From: an uncultured Pirellulaceae bacterium
Lineage (GTDB): Bacteria > Planctomycetota > Planctomycetia > Pirellulales > Pirellulaceae
Length of the DNA stretch: 64,000 nucleotides
NCBI GenBank assembly: GCA_937929805.1
Contig: CALFUT010000034.1
Span: 91,625-155,624, forward strand
Reading direction: 5' to 3'
The position numbers and the translations under genes were made by a program. Shown here piece by piece: positions 1 to 8,778 of the stretch. How positions within the stretch are numbered: position 1 is the first letter of the stretch; each line of letters opens with the position of its first letter. Below the pieces are notes generated by a model. The model did no database searches. It worked only from the letters and a program-made list of their open reading frames with translations, and had not been told where the DNA came from.

Positions 1-934
1 ACTGCTGCTGCACTTGCGGTGCGGGTAAGTTAAGTTTCAGCATGGCAGCGATCGCTTGCTCGTAGGAATACGCGCCTGCTTGGTTGAAATCAAAATGTTC
101 AAGGGCTCCCAAGGTTTGCATGTGCAGTTTTCGATTCGTTTCGGTGCGATCAAATCGTTGGGTCATAAAATGGGCACGTCCACCTTCGCGATGAAGTCGA
201 CATCGGTTCATCTCGATCCCCGCGTCGAGAGCCATCAAATGATACGCGTACTCGATCAACCCGTAGCCTTGAGGGTCAGCCATTTCTTTGTCACGGTTGT
301 TGCTGATCCCGTCAAATTTCATCAGCCACTGAGTGAATCCAGCGTCGATATCAACTTGTCCCGAGCGGAACTCACCCGTTTCTTCATTCCACGCCAGAAT
401 GGCTTTCGCCCGGGCTCCGCCGGCAGATGTTCCGACGCGAAGAATGTCTTGGATGGCTTCGGCGTCGTCATTCCCTGATAACTCACCATGTAGCGATTCG
501 CGGGCATTGAGTACTTTGTTAGCGAGATGGACCAGACGCTCAACTTGCACATTTTGTTTTGGTGATGGTATGCCGGCTATGGTCGGTTTGAACTCGAGTG
601 CTCCCATGCCGCGCGTGCCGATGTAGCGGAGTCGTTCCACGGGGTTCATGGAGGTTGGAGATCGTCCTTGAGTGGCAAGCCATGCATCGATCAGGGCGTT
701 GCCAAACTTGTCGGGCAGCGAATCCGCCAACAAGCCCGGAAGTCCTTTGAAGGTTTCTCTGGCAAGCGAGGGAAACTCAAAGGTGCCTTCGGCAAGCGGT
801 ATGGTTGTCGGGGCGACTTGAATACCGCTGGGTACGAAATCAGGGTGGTACTGAAAAACGGCGATGTCTCGGGTTTCATCCCACGTGACCGCAGCAATGT
901 CCCTGCCCCACAAAATGACTCGTGCGGTGGTCAT
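1..934 (-). CDS. hipA: HipA-family serine/threonine kinase toxin, C-terminus outside window
   Basis: HipA toxins are Ser/Thr kinases that phosphorylate targets such as glutamyl-tRNA synthetase and induce dormancy; HipB neutralises them. The reading frame opens at an ATG at 934 and stays open to the window edge, giving about 311 residues. Family hallmarks are visible in order: an N-terminal barrel region with GLPGLLADSLPDKFGN, then YIGTRGMGALEF, the P-loop-like VGTSAGGARAKA, FMTQRFDR and MQTLGAL. The catalytic Asp/Asn region lies beyond the edge, so activity cannot be judged. The ATG overlaps the hipB stop by four bases (ATGA), so the pair is translationally coupled with the antitoxin first. 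No internal stop is seen. Family assignment is confident; the cellular target is not known. Confidence 0.93.
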   Translation of the reverse strand, partial: MTTARVILWGRDIAAVTWDETRDIAVFQYHPDFVPSGIQVAPTTIPLAEGTFEFPSLARETFKGLPGLLADSLPDKFGNALIDAWLATQGRSPTSMNPVERLRYIGTRGMGALEFKPTIAGIPSPKQNVQVERLVHLANKVLNARESLHGELSGNDDAEAIQDILRVGTSAGGARAKAILAWNEETGEFRSGQVDIDAGFTQWLMKFDGISNNRDKEMADPQGYGLIEYAYHLMALDAGIEMNRCRLHREGGRAHFMTQRFDRTETNRKLHMQTLGALEHFDFNQAGAYSYEQAIAAMLKLNLPAPQVQQQ

Positions 935-1278
935 TGGTCGCTACCCCATTCCCATTCTTTTGGCTGCTTCGTTGTGCGAGGGGAGGACGCATGTCTTCGT
1001 TCCCGCTTCTTCGCGGCTCGTTCGATCGGGCGAATGTCTGGGCTGGGAAGCAGTGCCAACAGATGCTCCTTCAGGTTCAGGGCAAGCATGACGCGAATGA
1101 ACGTGTCGAGAGAAACTCCTTGGCCGTTTTCCATGCGGCTGATAGTCCGCCGGGAAACGCCGGCGGCTTGAGCCAGCTTCTCTTGGCTGATATTTTTCAG
1201 CAGGCGAACGGCCTCGAGCTTTTTGCACAAGTCGCGCTCTAAGGCTTGGCTGCTAAATTGATTGTTTGTTTGAGACAT
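931..1278 (-). CDS. hipB: HipB-like XRE-family antitoxin and repressor
   Basis: This is a small DNA-binding antitoxin of about 115 residues with a Cro/CI helix-turn-helix (KNISQEKLAQAAGVSRRTISRMENGQ, given here in pieces: ISQEKLAQAAGVS and RRTISRMENG). HipB dimers bind operators upstream of their own gene and hold HipA inactive. The basic C-terminal tail (ERAAKKRERRHA) resembles tails that contact HipA, though that is inference. I chose the ATG at 1278 because it places the TGATCA palindromes upstream of the gene. In-frame ATGs at 1317 and 1308 and a TTG at 1329 are alternatives. The stop overlaps the start of hipA. No strong ribosome site is visible. Confidence 0.88.
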   Translation of the reverse strand: MSQTNNQFSSQALERDLCKKLEAVRLLKNISQEKLAQAAGVSRRTISRMENGQGVSLDTFIRVMLALNLKEHLLALLPSPDIRPIERAAKKRERRHASSPRTTKQPKEWEWGSDQ

Positions 1279-1282
1279 ATCT

Positions 1283-1316
1283 TGATCAGAATTTGATTTT
1301 TGGATCATATTGATCA
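1283..1316. promoter_or_regulatory. Candidate HipB operator pair (TGATCA palindromes)
   Basis: Perfect TGATCA palindromes lie at 1283-1288 and 1311-1316, with a near copy GGATCA at 1302. They sit immediately upstream of the chosen hipB start. Autoregulation by HipB through short palindromes is established for this family; binding here is inferred. Confidence 0.5.
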
Positions 1317-1392
1317 TTATATGGCACAAAACTGGTCGGTAGACTGTAGTTTGCGTAAAATGTGACTCAAAATAATGCTTTTTAGCATAATT

Positions 1393-1410
1393 TGATCAAT
1401 TTATTGATCA
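1393..1410. promoter_or_regulatory. Second candidate HipB operator pair
   Basis: Two TGATCA palindromes (1393-1398 and 1405-1410) are spaced 12 bases centre to centre, close to one helical turn, in an AT-rich stretch between divergent hipB and the cupin gene. The spacing suits cooperative dimer binding and could control both directions. Confidence 0.5.
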
Positions 1411-1474
1411 AAATATACATTTCTTTTGCAAAGCCTAGACGTGGCAGGCAACCGTTCGTAAGCGAGGTGATTCG

Positions 1475-1831
1475 TTGAGTTCAAAAACCAAAGCTCAGAT
1501 CGTGCAGCTGACCGATCTTCCGGGCGTTGAGTGCCCCTGCGGAACGGCTCGTCGTGCTTTTGCTGATCGGGATGAAGTTCCGGGCACGGTTCACTACACC
1601 GAGATTTCTCAGGATGCTCGCGAGCATTACCACCTCAGGCAAACAGAAGTCTATGTGATTCTGGAATGTGACGAAGGTGCGACGATCCTGTTGGACGGCG
1701 AAGCACATCCTGTTAAACCGATGACGTCCATTCTCATTCCGCCTAAAGTTCGGCATCGTGCCGTTGGACGAATGAAGGTTTTGATCATTTGCTCGCCCAA
1801 CTTCGATCCACAGGATGAATACTTCGATTGA
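1475..1831 (+). CDS. Small single-domain cupin protein
   Basis: A 118-residue protein with one cupin barrel. The first cupin motif is seen around HYHLRQTEVYVILECDEG, where His, His and Glu are likely metal ligands. The second is around PMTSILIPPKVRHRAVG, with a further His. Proteins of this size are usually metal-binding sugar isomerases, dioxygenase-like enzymes or sensors; nothing here fixes the substrate. The start is a TTG preceded at good spacing by GAGGTGA (1464-1470). No ATG near the N-terminus would keep the whole domain. It is divergent from hipBA and shares the TGATCA-bearing control region, but a functional link is not shown. Confidence 0.75.
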   Translation: MSSKTKAQIVQLTDLPGVECPCGTARRAFADRDEVPGTVHYTEISQDAREHYHLRQTEVYVILECDEGATILLDGEAHPVKPMTSILIPPKVRHRAVGRMKVLIICSPNFDPQDEYFD

Positions 1832-2033
1832 TGCGATGAACGCTGGTTGGGGATGGCGGAGTTTGGCGGTCGACGTCAGAATCGGGGATGGTGGAGGCTA
1901 ACATGGAGGCTGCTGCTGGGCCAAGGCTCGTCCACTTCGCAGTTCTCCCGTCCACCAAAAACCCGTGTTTTGCTTTTTGAAGCCGGTCGTAGTAGATTTG
2001 TTCCGTCCATCCGTCCAAAAAGGGAACGTCACA

Positions 2034-3893
2034 ATGAAATCTTGGCTCTTTGGAAACGCGTGCATCATCGTTGCACTGCTGGTGCCAGGCTTGGTCGCCG
2101 CTCAGCTTTCGTTCACCGATGGCACCAGCGACTTGCTTTCGGCGGACAATAACTCGGGCTGTGCGATTGGTGTCGCCGACATGAACGGTGACGGAAAGGA
2201 TGATATCGTTCGCTTCTATGACAACCAGCGAAGTATGCGAATCGAATATCAGCAGGCTTCTAACGCCCCGTTTACGACATTCGATTACGGCAGATTGCCT
2301 GCAAGCATCAGCACATGGGCGGTAGCGCTGGCTGACTACGATCACAATGGTTATTGCGATATTGTTGTGGGTGGTGCGAGCGGTGGCGTTGCTTTGTTGA
2401 CTGCCGACAACTCGGGAGCCAACTACAGCGACGAAATACTTGACGACCCCATAATCTTTCTGCAGGGTTGCAACTTTGCTGACATGGACAACGACGGCTG
2501 GCTGGATCTCTTTTGCTGTGATGACATCGCCGACAATCACAAATACCGGAACACCGGAAACGGGTCGATGGTTTTGGATAACGGCTTGATGAATACATCG
2601 ATCGCCAATGGCGATGCGGGAAACTATGCCACGGTGTGGTCGGATTTTGACAACGATGGCGATGTTGATATGTATTTGTCGAAATGTCGTCAAGGAAGCA
2701 ACAACCCAAGTAGTCCTCTGAGAATCAATCGGTTGTTCCGAAACGATGGGAATGGCTTCACCGATGTCGCGGGCTCGGCTGGCGTCGCGACGGGTGAACA
2801 GTCTTGGGCATCTGATTTTGGTGACATCGACAATGACGGCGACATGGACCTAGTGATTATGAATCACACAGGGATTAGTGCCCTGATGGAAAACGACGGG
2901 AATGGTGGGTTCACCGATATCACTGCTCGCGCGGGGTTGGTAGCCGGGTTTCAAGACATTTTTGCACTTCAGGTTGCATTCCGCGATTTCGATAACGATG
3001 GATTTCTAGATATCATCGTGGGAAGTACGTTCAACACGCCGGAACGATTTTTCTTAAACGACGGCGATGGTACTTTTACATTGATCGATAACCTTTTCCA
3101 CAACAGCGACGACATTCACTCATTCGCTATCGGTGACTTGAATAGCGATGGATTTCTCGATGTCTACGCCGGCTATGGAACGGGCTACAACTCTTCGAGC
3201 GACACCGACGACCGAGTTTTTATCAACCATGGCAACAGTAACGGTTACTTTGGCGTTCGGCTGGTTGGCTCAAGCAGCAACATGAACGGCGTTGGTGCAC
3301 GCTTGGAGCTTCATGGTTCTTGGGGCAAACAAATCCGCGAAGTTCGCGCGGGTGAGAGCTATGGAATCACGTGCAGTCTAAATAAGTATTTCGGAATCGG
3401 GTCTGCGGATTCGATCGACAAGCTCGTTGTGAAGTGGCCATCTGGTACCGTTGACGAAGTTCTCAACCCAACGCCCAACACCATGTTGACGTTGACCGAA
3501 GGAACCTTTCCACCGGTTCTGGGGGATTTCGACGCTGACGGAGACGTAGACGGAGACGACGTTGATTTCTACATTGGAAATCTTGACCAGCCGGCGATGC
3601 AAGACTTATCGCAGTTGGATTTGAACGGCGACGGCGACGTGACGATCGCGGATCACGACTCGCACGTGACGACTTTCGTGGTTACGTCCAACGGCGTGAC
3701 CGGCGCTTTGCTGGGGGATGTCAATCTTGACGGGCCGGTCGACGTTTTAATTGACGCCTTTGCCTTGGTGCAAAACTTAGGTTTGAGCGTTACCAGTCGC
3801 AGTCAAGGCGATCTTAACGCGGATGGAGTGGTCGACGTGCTTGGCGATGCATTCATTCTGATCTTTCATTTGGGTCAGTCGAACGCGCCGTAG
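2034..3893 (+). CDS. Secreted FG-GAP/VCBS repeat protein with ASPIC/UnbV domain and dockerin-like C-terminus
   Basis: A 619-residue exported protein. The ATG at 2034 gives a signal peptide (MKSWLFGNACIIVALLVPG, then AAQ). Residues about 40-400 hold many FG-GAP/VCBS repeats with Ca-binding loops such as DFDNDGDVD, DIDNDGDMD and DFDNDGFLD, typical of an integrin-alpha-like beta-propeller. An ASPIC/UnbV domain follows at about 418-490 (NGVGARLELHG, VVKWPSG). The last 120 residues carry dockerin-type loops (DADGDVDGDD, DLNGDGDVT) and a second pair of the form GDVNLDGPVDVL and GDLNADGVVDVL. The final motif recurs in the beta-helix protein at 26729-29395. The role is probably surface adhesion or polysaccharide binding; the exact ligand is unknown. 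Confidence 0.88.
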   Translation: MKSWLFGNACIIVALLVPGLVAAQLSFTDGTSDLLSADNNSGCAIGVADMNGDGKDDIVRFYDNQRSMRIEYQQASNAPFTTFDYGRLPASISTWAVALADYDHNGYCDIVVGGASGGVALLTADNSGANYSDEILDDPIIFLQGCNFADMDNDGWLDLFCCDDIADNHKYRNTGNGSMVLDNGLMNTSIANGDAGNYATVWSDFDNDGDVDMYLSKCRQGSNNPSSPLRINRLFRNDGNGFTDVAGSAGVATGEQSWASDFGDIDNDGDMDLVIMNHTGISALMENDGNGGFTDITARAGLVAGFQDIFALQVAFRDFDNDGFLDIIVGSTFNTPERFFLNDGDGTFTLIDNLFHNSDDIHSFAIGDLNSDGFLDVYAGYGTGYNSSSDTDDRVFINHGNSNGYFGVRLVGSSSNMNGVGARLELHGSWGKQIREVRAGESYGITCSLNKYFGIGSADSIDKLVVKWPSGTVDEVLNPTPNTMLTLTEGTFPPVLGDFDADGDVDGDDVDFYIGNLDQPAMQDLSQLDLNGDGDVTIADHDSHVTTFVVTSNGVTGALLGDVNLDGPVDVLIDAFALVQNLGLSVTSRSQGDLNADGVVDVLGDAFILIFHLGQSNAP

Positions 3894-3976
3894 AAAATCG
3901 AGTTGAGCGGTAAAGCTGAACCGGTCTCGTGCGTCAGGCGTTTGCCTAGAAACAGAAAAACCTAGCAAGGCACGGT

Positions 3977-6900
3977 TTAGTCGGCTCGAGTGCTTTCCAG
4001 CAAGACTTCCAGTTGCTCGCGGAGGTCGGCGATCTCTCGGGGACGCGTGTTGGTGGCCGAGCTTAGCCTGCTGCCGATGCTCTGAAAACGGTCCGGAGCA
4101 TAAAACTGCTCGACCTCGTTTTCCAACGCGGCCAGCCACGCAGGCAGATCGACTCCAACCCCCGTCGTCGACCGAAGAAACGCCTGAGCTTCTTGCGAGA
4201 GTTTTTCAAAAGCACGTTGGGATGATCGTTCCGTGGGGTCAATCATCGCTGGAATAACTTGAGCACGCAGGCGGTCGATCTGAAGCTGATGCACGAACCG
4301 GCCTTCGATGCGGCGACCCACGGATGCCATTTCCATGGAGTATTGCTTGCGAAGGCTTGCGTAAGACGCTTCAAATTTGTCGGCTTCCCCGCCCACTTTT
4401 TCCAGCAGCGACTTCCGCCACATTCGCGCCACATTGTTTTTTTGTTCGCGAACCAGAATGCGATGGGCCCATGCGACGGGCTTCAGCTTCCACGACACCC
4501 TGTCGTATCGGGATCGCAATCGCAGGAAGTCGAGCAGCATGTACAACGAACCGCCGTGATCCGACTGGGTCGTCGTCGTGTTGTAGTCGCGATACTCGTT
4601 GTAATTTTCGATGACCGCTTCGAGAATCAGTGTCAAATAAAACGCGGCATTCTTCAATGGGATCTGATTGCCAATGTCCTCGAACAATCGCGTCTCAATT
4701 TCGGCGGGCGGATTGACGCTAACTTCTTCCAGCCAGTCTTTTACACCATGGTGCAAGATGCCTCGAATATTCCCCGCGTGGAGGAACTGCTGAGTGAATA
4801 GCCCGGTGCCGTACTCTTGAATGAAGCTGACAAGCTTGTCCCACGGGCCATTCTCGCGCGAGTCGAAGACTTTTTCCAAAACGCTTAGGCGAAGCGTTTC
4901 ACCATGACTTAGCCAGTACGAAAGCGTGGATTCGGTGAGTAACTGGACGCAGTCAAAGAGTTGCGTTTCCTCTTGGACGAGTGCGTTGTTCAGATCTTCC
5001 GGGTCAGCGTCAAGCAAGTCATCACGCAGTTGCTCGCTGGAACGAATCAGCGAGTGTACCATCGAGGTGTACCCGACTTTGAAAAGTTCATCGAACTCGG
5101 TCACCGCGCCCTGGCCAATCGGATTGTTGCGTTCCATCGCCAACGCGGTTCGCAGTAGTTCCGTTGTTTCCGCCAACAGACCCAGAGCCGGCATTCGCTG
5201 CAATAAGTCCAGCAGGTGAGTTTGCAGTGTGCGAGCACAAACGATGCTGCCCGGGTCACCATTTCGGGACAGCGGCACGTACAGTAATGGGTATCGGTGA
5301 AGGCACTGTACGAATTCATCAAAGTGGTGCTGCACCAGTTTGGGGTCTTCCAGCAGAACGGCGGCGAACACGCTGATCAGCTGAGAGTTATCGGTGGCGT
5401 ATTCGTCGTCTTTCTCGGACGGCAGTGTCCCCTCGGTTGCGTCCAGCTGTTCGTTAAGCGGTTGCCGATCTAGCAAATGGCCAATCGCTCTTATGACGGA
5501 ACCCAATAGCCTGATCGCGCTTTGTGTTTCAATGTTGGCGTGGATGGCTTGTTCGAGCAAAGCTTCCTTGTGAGCCCGATGCAGATCGTACCGCATCATG
5601 GCCTCTTGGCTTGCTCCGGCCGTGGGGATCGCATAGCGGTTGATGGACTCAATCAAGTTGGTCAACTGGTCGCGATGTTTAACCGCTTGGTCGAGCCATG
5701 AGCGTACGATTTCACGTCGGTTGCGGAGACTTTTTTCGATGGCCGGATTTAAGTCTTCCGATCGAGTCACCGGCAACGGCACGGTCGAACTGACTCGCCA
5801 AAAACTGGCCACCGTTTCTTGGAACTCCAACCGGTCAAGCACTCGTTCCACTTCCGCCTCGAGTGCGCCGTCCGTTTCATCATCGCTTTGGCCGAACACA
5901 TCCCCATCAAATCCGTCGTCGGTCGAATCTGTGTACGTCACATTGTCGTAAGCCGCTTCGTACAAAGAATCGTCATCGTCGTCTTCTATTCCTTCGCTGT
6001 CATCTACATCCTGCGCGTTTTCATCTTCAGGCAGGCCGAGTCCATTTTTTTGGTCTGGGACGACCAGTAGCCGGAAGTCAGGCACGTTCCAATGCTGACC
6101 GGCGTTGGCCTCGATGTAGTCGTAGAATTTTCTGATTCGATTCCAAATGACGTCTGGATCCAACTGGGCATCCGAATCCGTCCCTTTGGCCGCGGCAGGA
6201 CGCGGATTCTTTTTCGATGCAATCGCTTCCAGCAACGATTCCTTTTGAACGCTAATCCATTGGTCGACCAGCTGGTGGAACGAGCTGTCTCCCATCTGCA
6301 GGGGCACGGTTTCCGCCTGGCTGACCCAATGGACTAGCAACGCGCTTGCTGTTTGGTAGTCGCCGCGGTGCATCAGCGCAGAAACAACCAGCGAGTACGC
6401 CTTAGGCGAATCGAATAGCTGCGCGTGCTGCGACCAGAACGAGATATCACCCGTTTCTGCGCCGCCCTCGTGCCATAACTTCAGGGCATCGGCGACCAAT
6501 TGAGCCGCGTCGAAAATTTCTCGCGGATCGACCGCATCAACCGACGAGACCTCATGTGCCGCAAATTGACGCCACCACCGAACCAGTTCCTCAAAGTCAG
6601 ACCGAATCGATCGGTAAAGCTGATCTTCACTCTTGGCAGCCGCTTCGGACAGCAGTTCTGAGCACACAGCAAAGATCCGCTCCATCAGATCAACCAGTTC
6701 GAAGACACGATGGTCTCTGACCGTGTTCTCCAACGCCGGGAAAAGGCTGTAGTTGGCATCGAAGCCAAGAATGTTCCACGGGTCGACGATCGCTCCGCAG
6801 TGGATACCCTGCTTGAGCAAGGCAATGGCTTCGGGGACTTTCTGGAGGGCGGTCTGCAAGTCACCTTCCCGGCAAGCAAGGTGAATCGTGCCCAGCAAGC

Positions 6901-8278
6901 AATCGATATGGCAGACCATTCGCACCGAAGCGACCGACACACTGTCCAGTTGCTTGATCGCGGCTTCTGGATAACCCATTCGTGCAAAGATCGATGCCAG
7001 CCGACAATTGACCAACTGATAGGCTCGGCGGTGCGATAGACAGGCGTTCAAATCTTGGCGGGCCGCGCCGAAAGGTTGTTGGCGAACTTTTAGCTCACCC
7101 TGAAGTCGCCGACGATGGCGTTCGGGCAACCGTGCCAGCAGGTCAGTGTAAAATTGGTCGCGGTAACGAGCGATGATCGGAAGCAAAGAGGACAGGGTCG
7201 TTTCGGAGTCAAATGCGCCCGGGCCACGGCCCGAGACGCCCGCCGCCATTAGGATGGTTCCCGCCAGCACGGCGCCGGCTTCGGATAACGCTTCGTCGCG
7301 GTCGACGGGTTGGTCCGGATCGTCGGCGACTCGATTGACACGGTCCATCAATGCCGCCAGCGTCACGTCATGAATCACAAATCGATGGAAGTAGCCATCG
7401 TTATCGACTGAATGTTCGTCCCACTGTCCAAAATGATAGTTGGGTCGCTTGTTGGCTGGGTGATCGAAGTCGAATGCACGCGGATCGATCGCCAATTCTT
7501 CAAGCCGATCCGGGGCAAAATGAGCGGCATGCAGAAGGGTGTCGTCGGTTTGAGAGAGGTACTTCAGGGCTCGTTCGACCACGTCGTGATAGCAACCCGT
7601 CGCGAGCCCCGCGCCTTGGACGTAAACCGGAATTGGTCGAATCCATTCTTCCCTGTACGGTTCAACTCGACGCGTCTCAAGCGTTGCGATCGGACGGTGC
7701 CCAAGGTAGTCGTTCAACTTTTCAAATGTGGCGTCGCTCAGCGATCGATCGGTTCGTGCTGCGGTGCCAGTGGTGTTGATTTCTCGAAGGACGGTTTCGA
7801 TTGCTCGTGCGATGAAAAAAGAATTGAACAAGAAGTTGGGCGAGCGTCCAAAAATCAGGTCGGCGTGCTGCTGTTGATAGCGGGGCAGCAAGTGTTCGAA
7901 AACGATTCTGAGCGTTGTGCTTGCTTGCGTAGAATCGCGAAACACGTCGCTTGTTGTTTGAAGTTGATTGAGCCTTCGCTTCAGTAGGTGATGAACCCTT
8001 TGGGCTGCGTAAGGGTGATTGTCTGAAGCAACGTCATCTTCCGTGTCGCTGCCTTTGGCAACGTCTTCTCGCTCGATCGTTTCGGCAGCTTGCCCGACAT
8101 TGTGCGGATCAAGATCGCCGTCCGATTCACATTCAGTGGTCGCCGCTAGTTCGGACGCGAACAGCTGGTCTAACGCTCGGTAAGTCGAAGCATCATGGTT
8201 GCCATCAGAAAAATTGATGTATCCCAGAACCTGATCGGCGCATGCATCCGTCGAGGGTGCTTTGGGTGAATGAGCCAT
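3977..8278 (-). CDS. Large conserved-looking protein of unknown function (1433 aa)
   Basis: I do not recognise this protein. It has no signal peptide and no obvious membrane segment, so it is probably cytoplasmic. It is mostly helical; residues about 405-500 read like degenerate TPR units (RRAYQLVNCRLASIFARMGY, then PEAAIKQLDS and GDLQTALQKVPEAI). A strongly acidic low-complexity linker sits at about 751-812 (EDENAQDVDDSEGIEDDDDD), splitting the protein into two helical halves. The N-terminal 90 residues are also acidic. The ATG at 8278 starts MAHSPKAPST. It stands alone: the FG-GAP gene converges on it and a 500-base gap lies upstream. The long uninterrupted frame and ordinary codon use support a real gene. 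Confidence 0.85.
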   Translation of the reverse strand: MAHSPKAPSTDACADQVLGYINFSDGNHDASTYRALDQLFASELAATTECESDGDLDPHNVGQAAETIEREDVAKGSDTEDDVASDNHPYAAQRVHHLLKRRLNQLQTTSDVFRDSTQASTTLRIVFEHLLPRYQQQHADLIFGRSPNFLFNSFFIARAIETVLREINTTGTAARTDRSLSDATFEKLNDYLGHRPIATLETRRVEPYREEWIRPIPVYVQGAGLATGCYHDVVERALKYLSQTDDTLLHAAHFAPDRLEELAIDPRAFDFDHPANKRPNYHFGQWDEHSVDNDGYFHRFVIHDVTLAALMDRVNRVADDPDQPVDRDEALSEAGAVLAGTILMAAGVSGRGPGAFDSETTLSSLLPIIARYRDQFYTDLLARLPERHRRRLQGELKVRQQPFGAARQDLNACLSHRRAYQLVNCRLASIFARMGYPEAAIKQLDSVSVASVRMVCHIDCLLGTIHLACREGDLQTALQKVPEAIALLKQGIHCGAIVDPWNILGFDANYSLFPALENTVRDHRVFELVDLMERIFAVCSELLSEAAAKSEDQLYRSIRSDFEELVRWWRQFAAHEVSSVDAVDPREIFDAAQLVADALKLWHEGGAETGDISFWSQHAQLFDSPKAYSLVVSALMHRGDYQTASALLVHWVSQAETVPLQMGDSSFHQLVDQWISVQKESLLEAIASKKNPRPAAAKGTDSDAQLDPDVIWNRIRKFYDYIEANAGQHWNVPDFRLLVVPDQKNGLGLPEDENAQDVDDSEGIEDDDDDSLYEAAYDNVTYTDSTDDGFDGDVFGQSDDETDGALEAEVERVLDRLEFQETVASFWRVSSTVPLPVTRSEDLNPAIEKSLRNRREIVRSWLDQAVKHRDQLTNLIESINRYAIPTAGASQEAMMRYDLHRAHKEALLEQAIHANIETQSAIRLLGSVIRAIGHLLDRQPLNEQLDATEGTLPSEKDDEYATDNSQLISVFAAVLLEDPKLVQHHFDEFVQCLHRYPLLYVPLSRNGDPGSIVCARTLQTHLLDLLQRMPALGLLAETTELLRTALAMERNNPIGQGAVTEFDELFKVGYTSMVHSLIRSSEQLRDDLLDADPEDLNNALVQEETQLFDCVQLLTESTLSYWLSHGETLRLSVLEKVFDSRENGPWDKLVSFIQEYGTGLFTQQFLHAGNIRGILHHGVKDWLEEVSVNPPAEIETRLFEDIGNQIPLKNAAFYLTLILEAVIENYNEYRDYNTTTTQSDHGGSLYMLLDFLRLRSRYDRVSWKLKPVAWAHRILVREQKNNVARMWRKSLLEKVGGEADKFEASYASLRKQYSMEMASVGRRIEGRFVHQLQIDRLRAQVIPAMIDPTERSSQRAFEKLSQEAQAFLRSTTGVGVDLPAWLAALENEVEQFYAPDRFQSIGSRLSSATNTRPREIADLREQLEVLLESTRAD

Positions 8279-8778
8279 GGTGAAAGATACCGCCCGAACT
8301 AGTTGAGAAACCGAACTGCCGCCTCAAATACGGTTTTCTGGTCAGACAAACGGCCAAGAAAAGGTGCTCGAAAGTTGATTCTGACGCCCCTATCGTAAAA
8401 ATCGGTCGAACAATGGTCTATAGCTGATCCATTATTTCTGACGTACAGATGGAATTGCAGTCAAAGGTAGCAATCGGTCGATCTGAACAATCTGAACCCG
8501 TAGTCTGATTCGGGCTTTTTCAGGTAATTATCCCCAATTTGGGGTGAAACAATTGTCTTTTTAGTCCCTGTGAGGCGGATTACATCGCAAATCGCCTCAA
8601 ATGCGGCATTCGGCGGCAACGAGAACCAAAGACCCAATGTTAAACTGATGTTCTGCGGCTATCGTGAAGGGCAGTCGTGACGTTTTTACATGCTTCTCCA
8701 ACTGCAAACGGCGACGTAACACACCGCTAGATAAAAAAATTGCATTACCCTATCCGCTCGTCCGGAGTGAATTGATTG
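8279..8778. other. Intergenic region between divergent genes, nothing recognised
   Basis: About 500 bases separate the 1433-residue gene and the PQQ-propeller gene, which point away from each other, so promoters for both must lie here. I see no RNA gene, convincing small gene or strong inverted repeat. Confidence 0.5.

Noticed and set aside
1279..1329. Upstream start (TTG at 1329) for hipB
   Set aside because: It would place two of the four TGATCA palindromes inside the coding region and add residues (MCHIMINMIQ) that do not resemble the family.
1785..2693. Long minus-strand open frame (302 codons)
   Set aside because: It lies antisense to the FG-GAP gene, whose translation has clear calcium-loop repeats; the antisense product has none and is rich in His and Val, as expected of a shadow.
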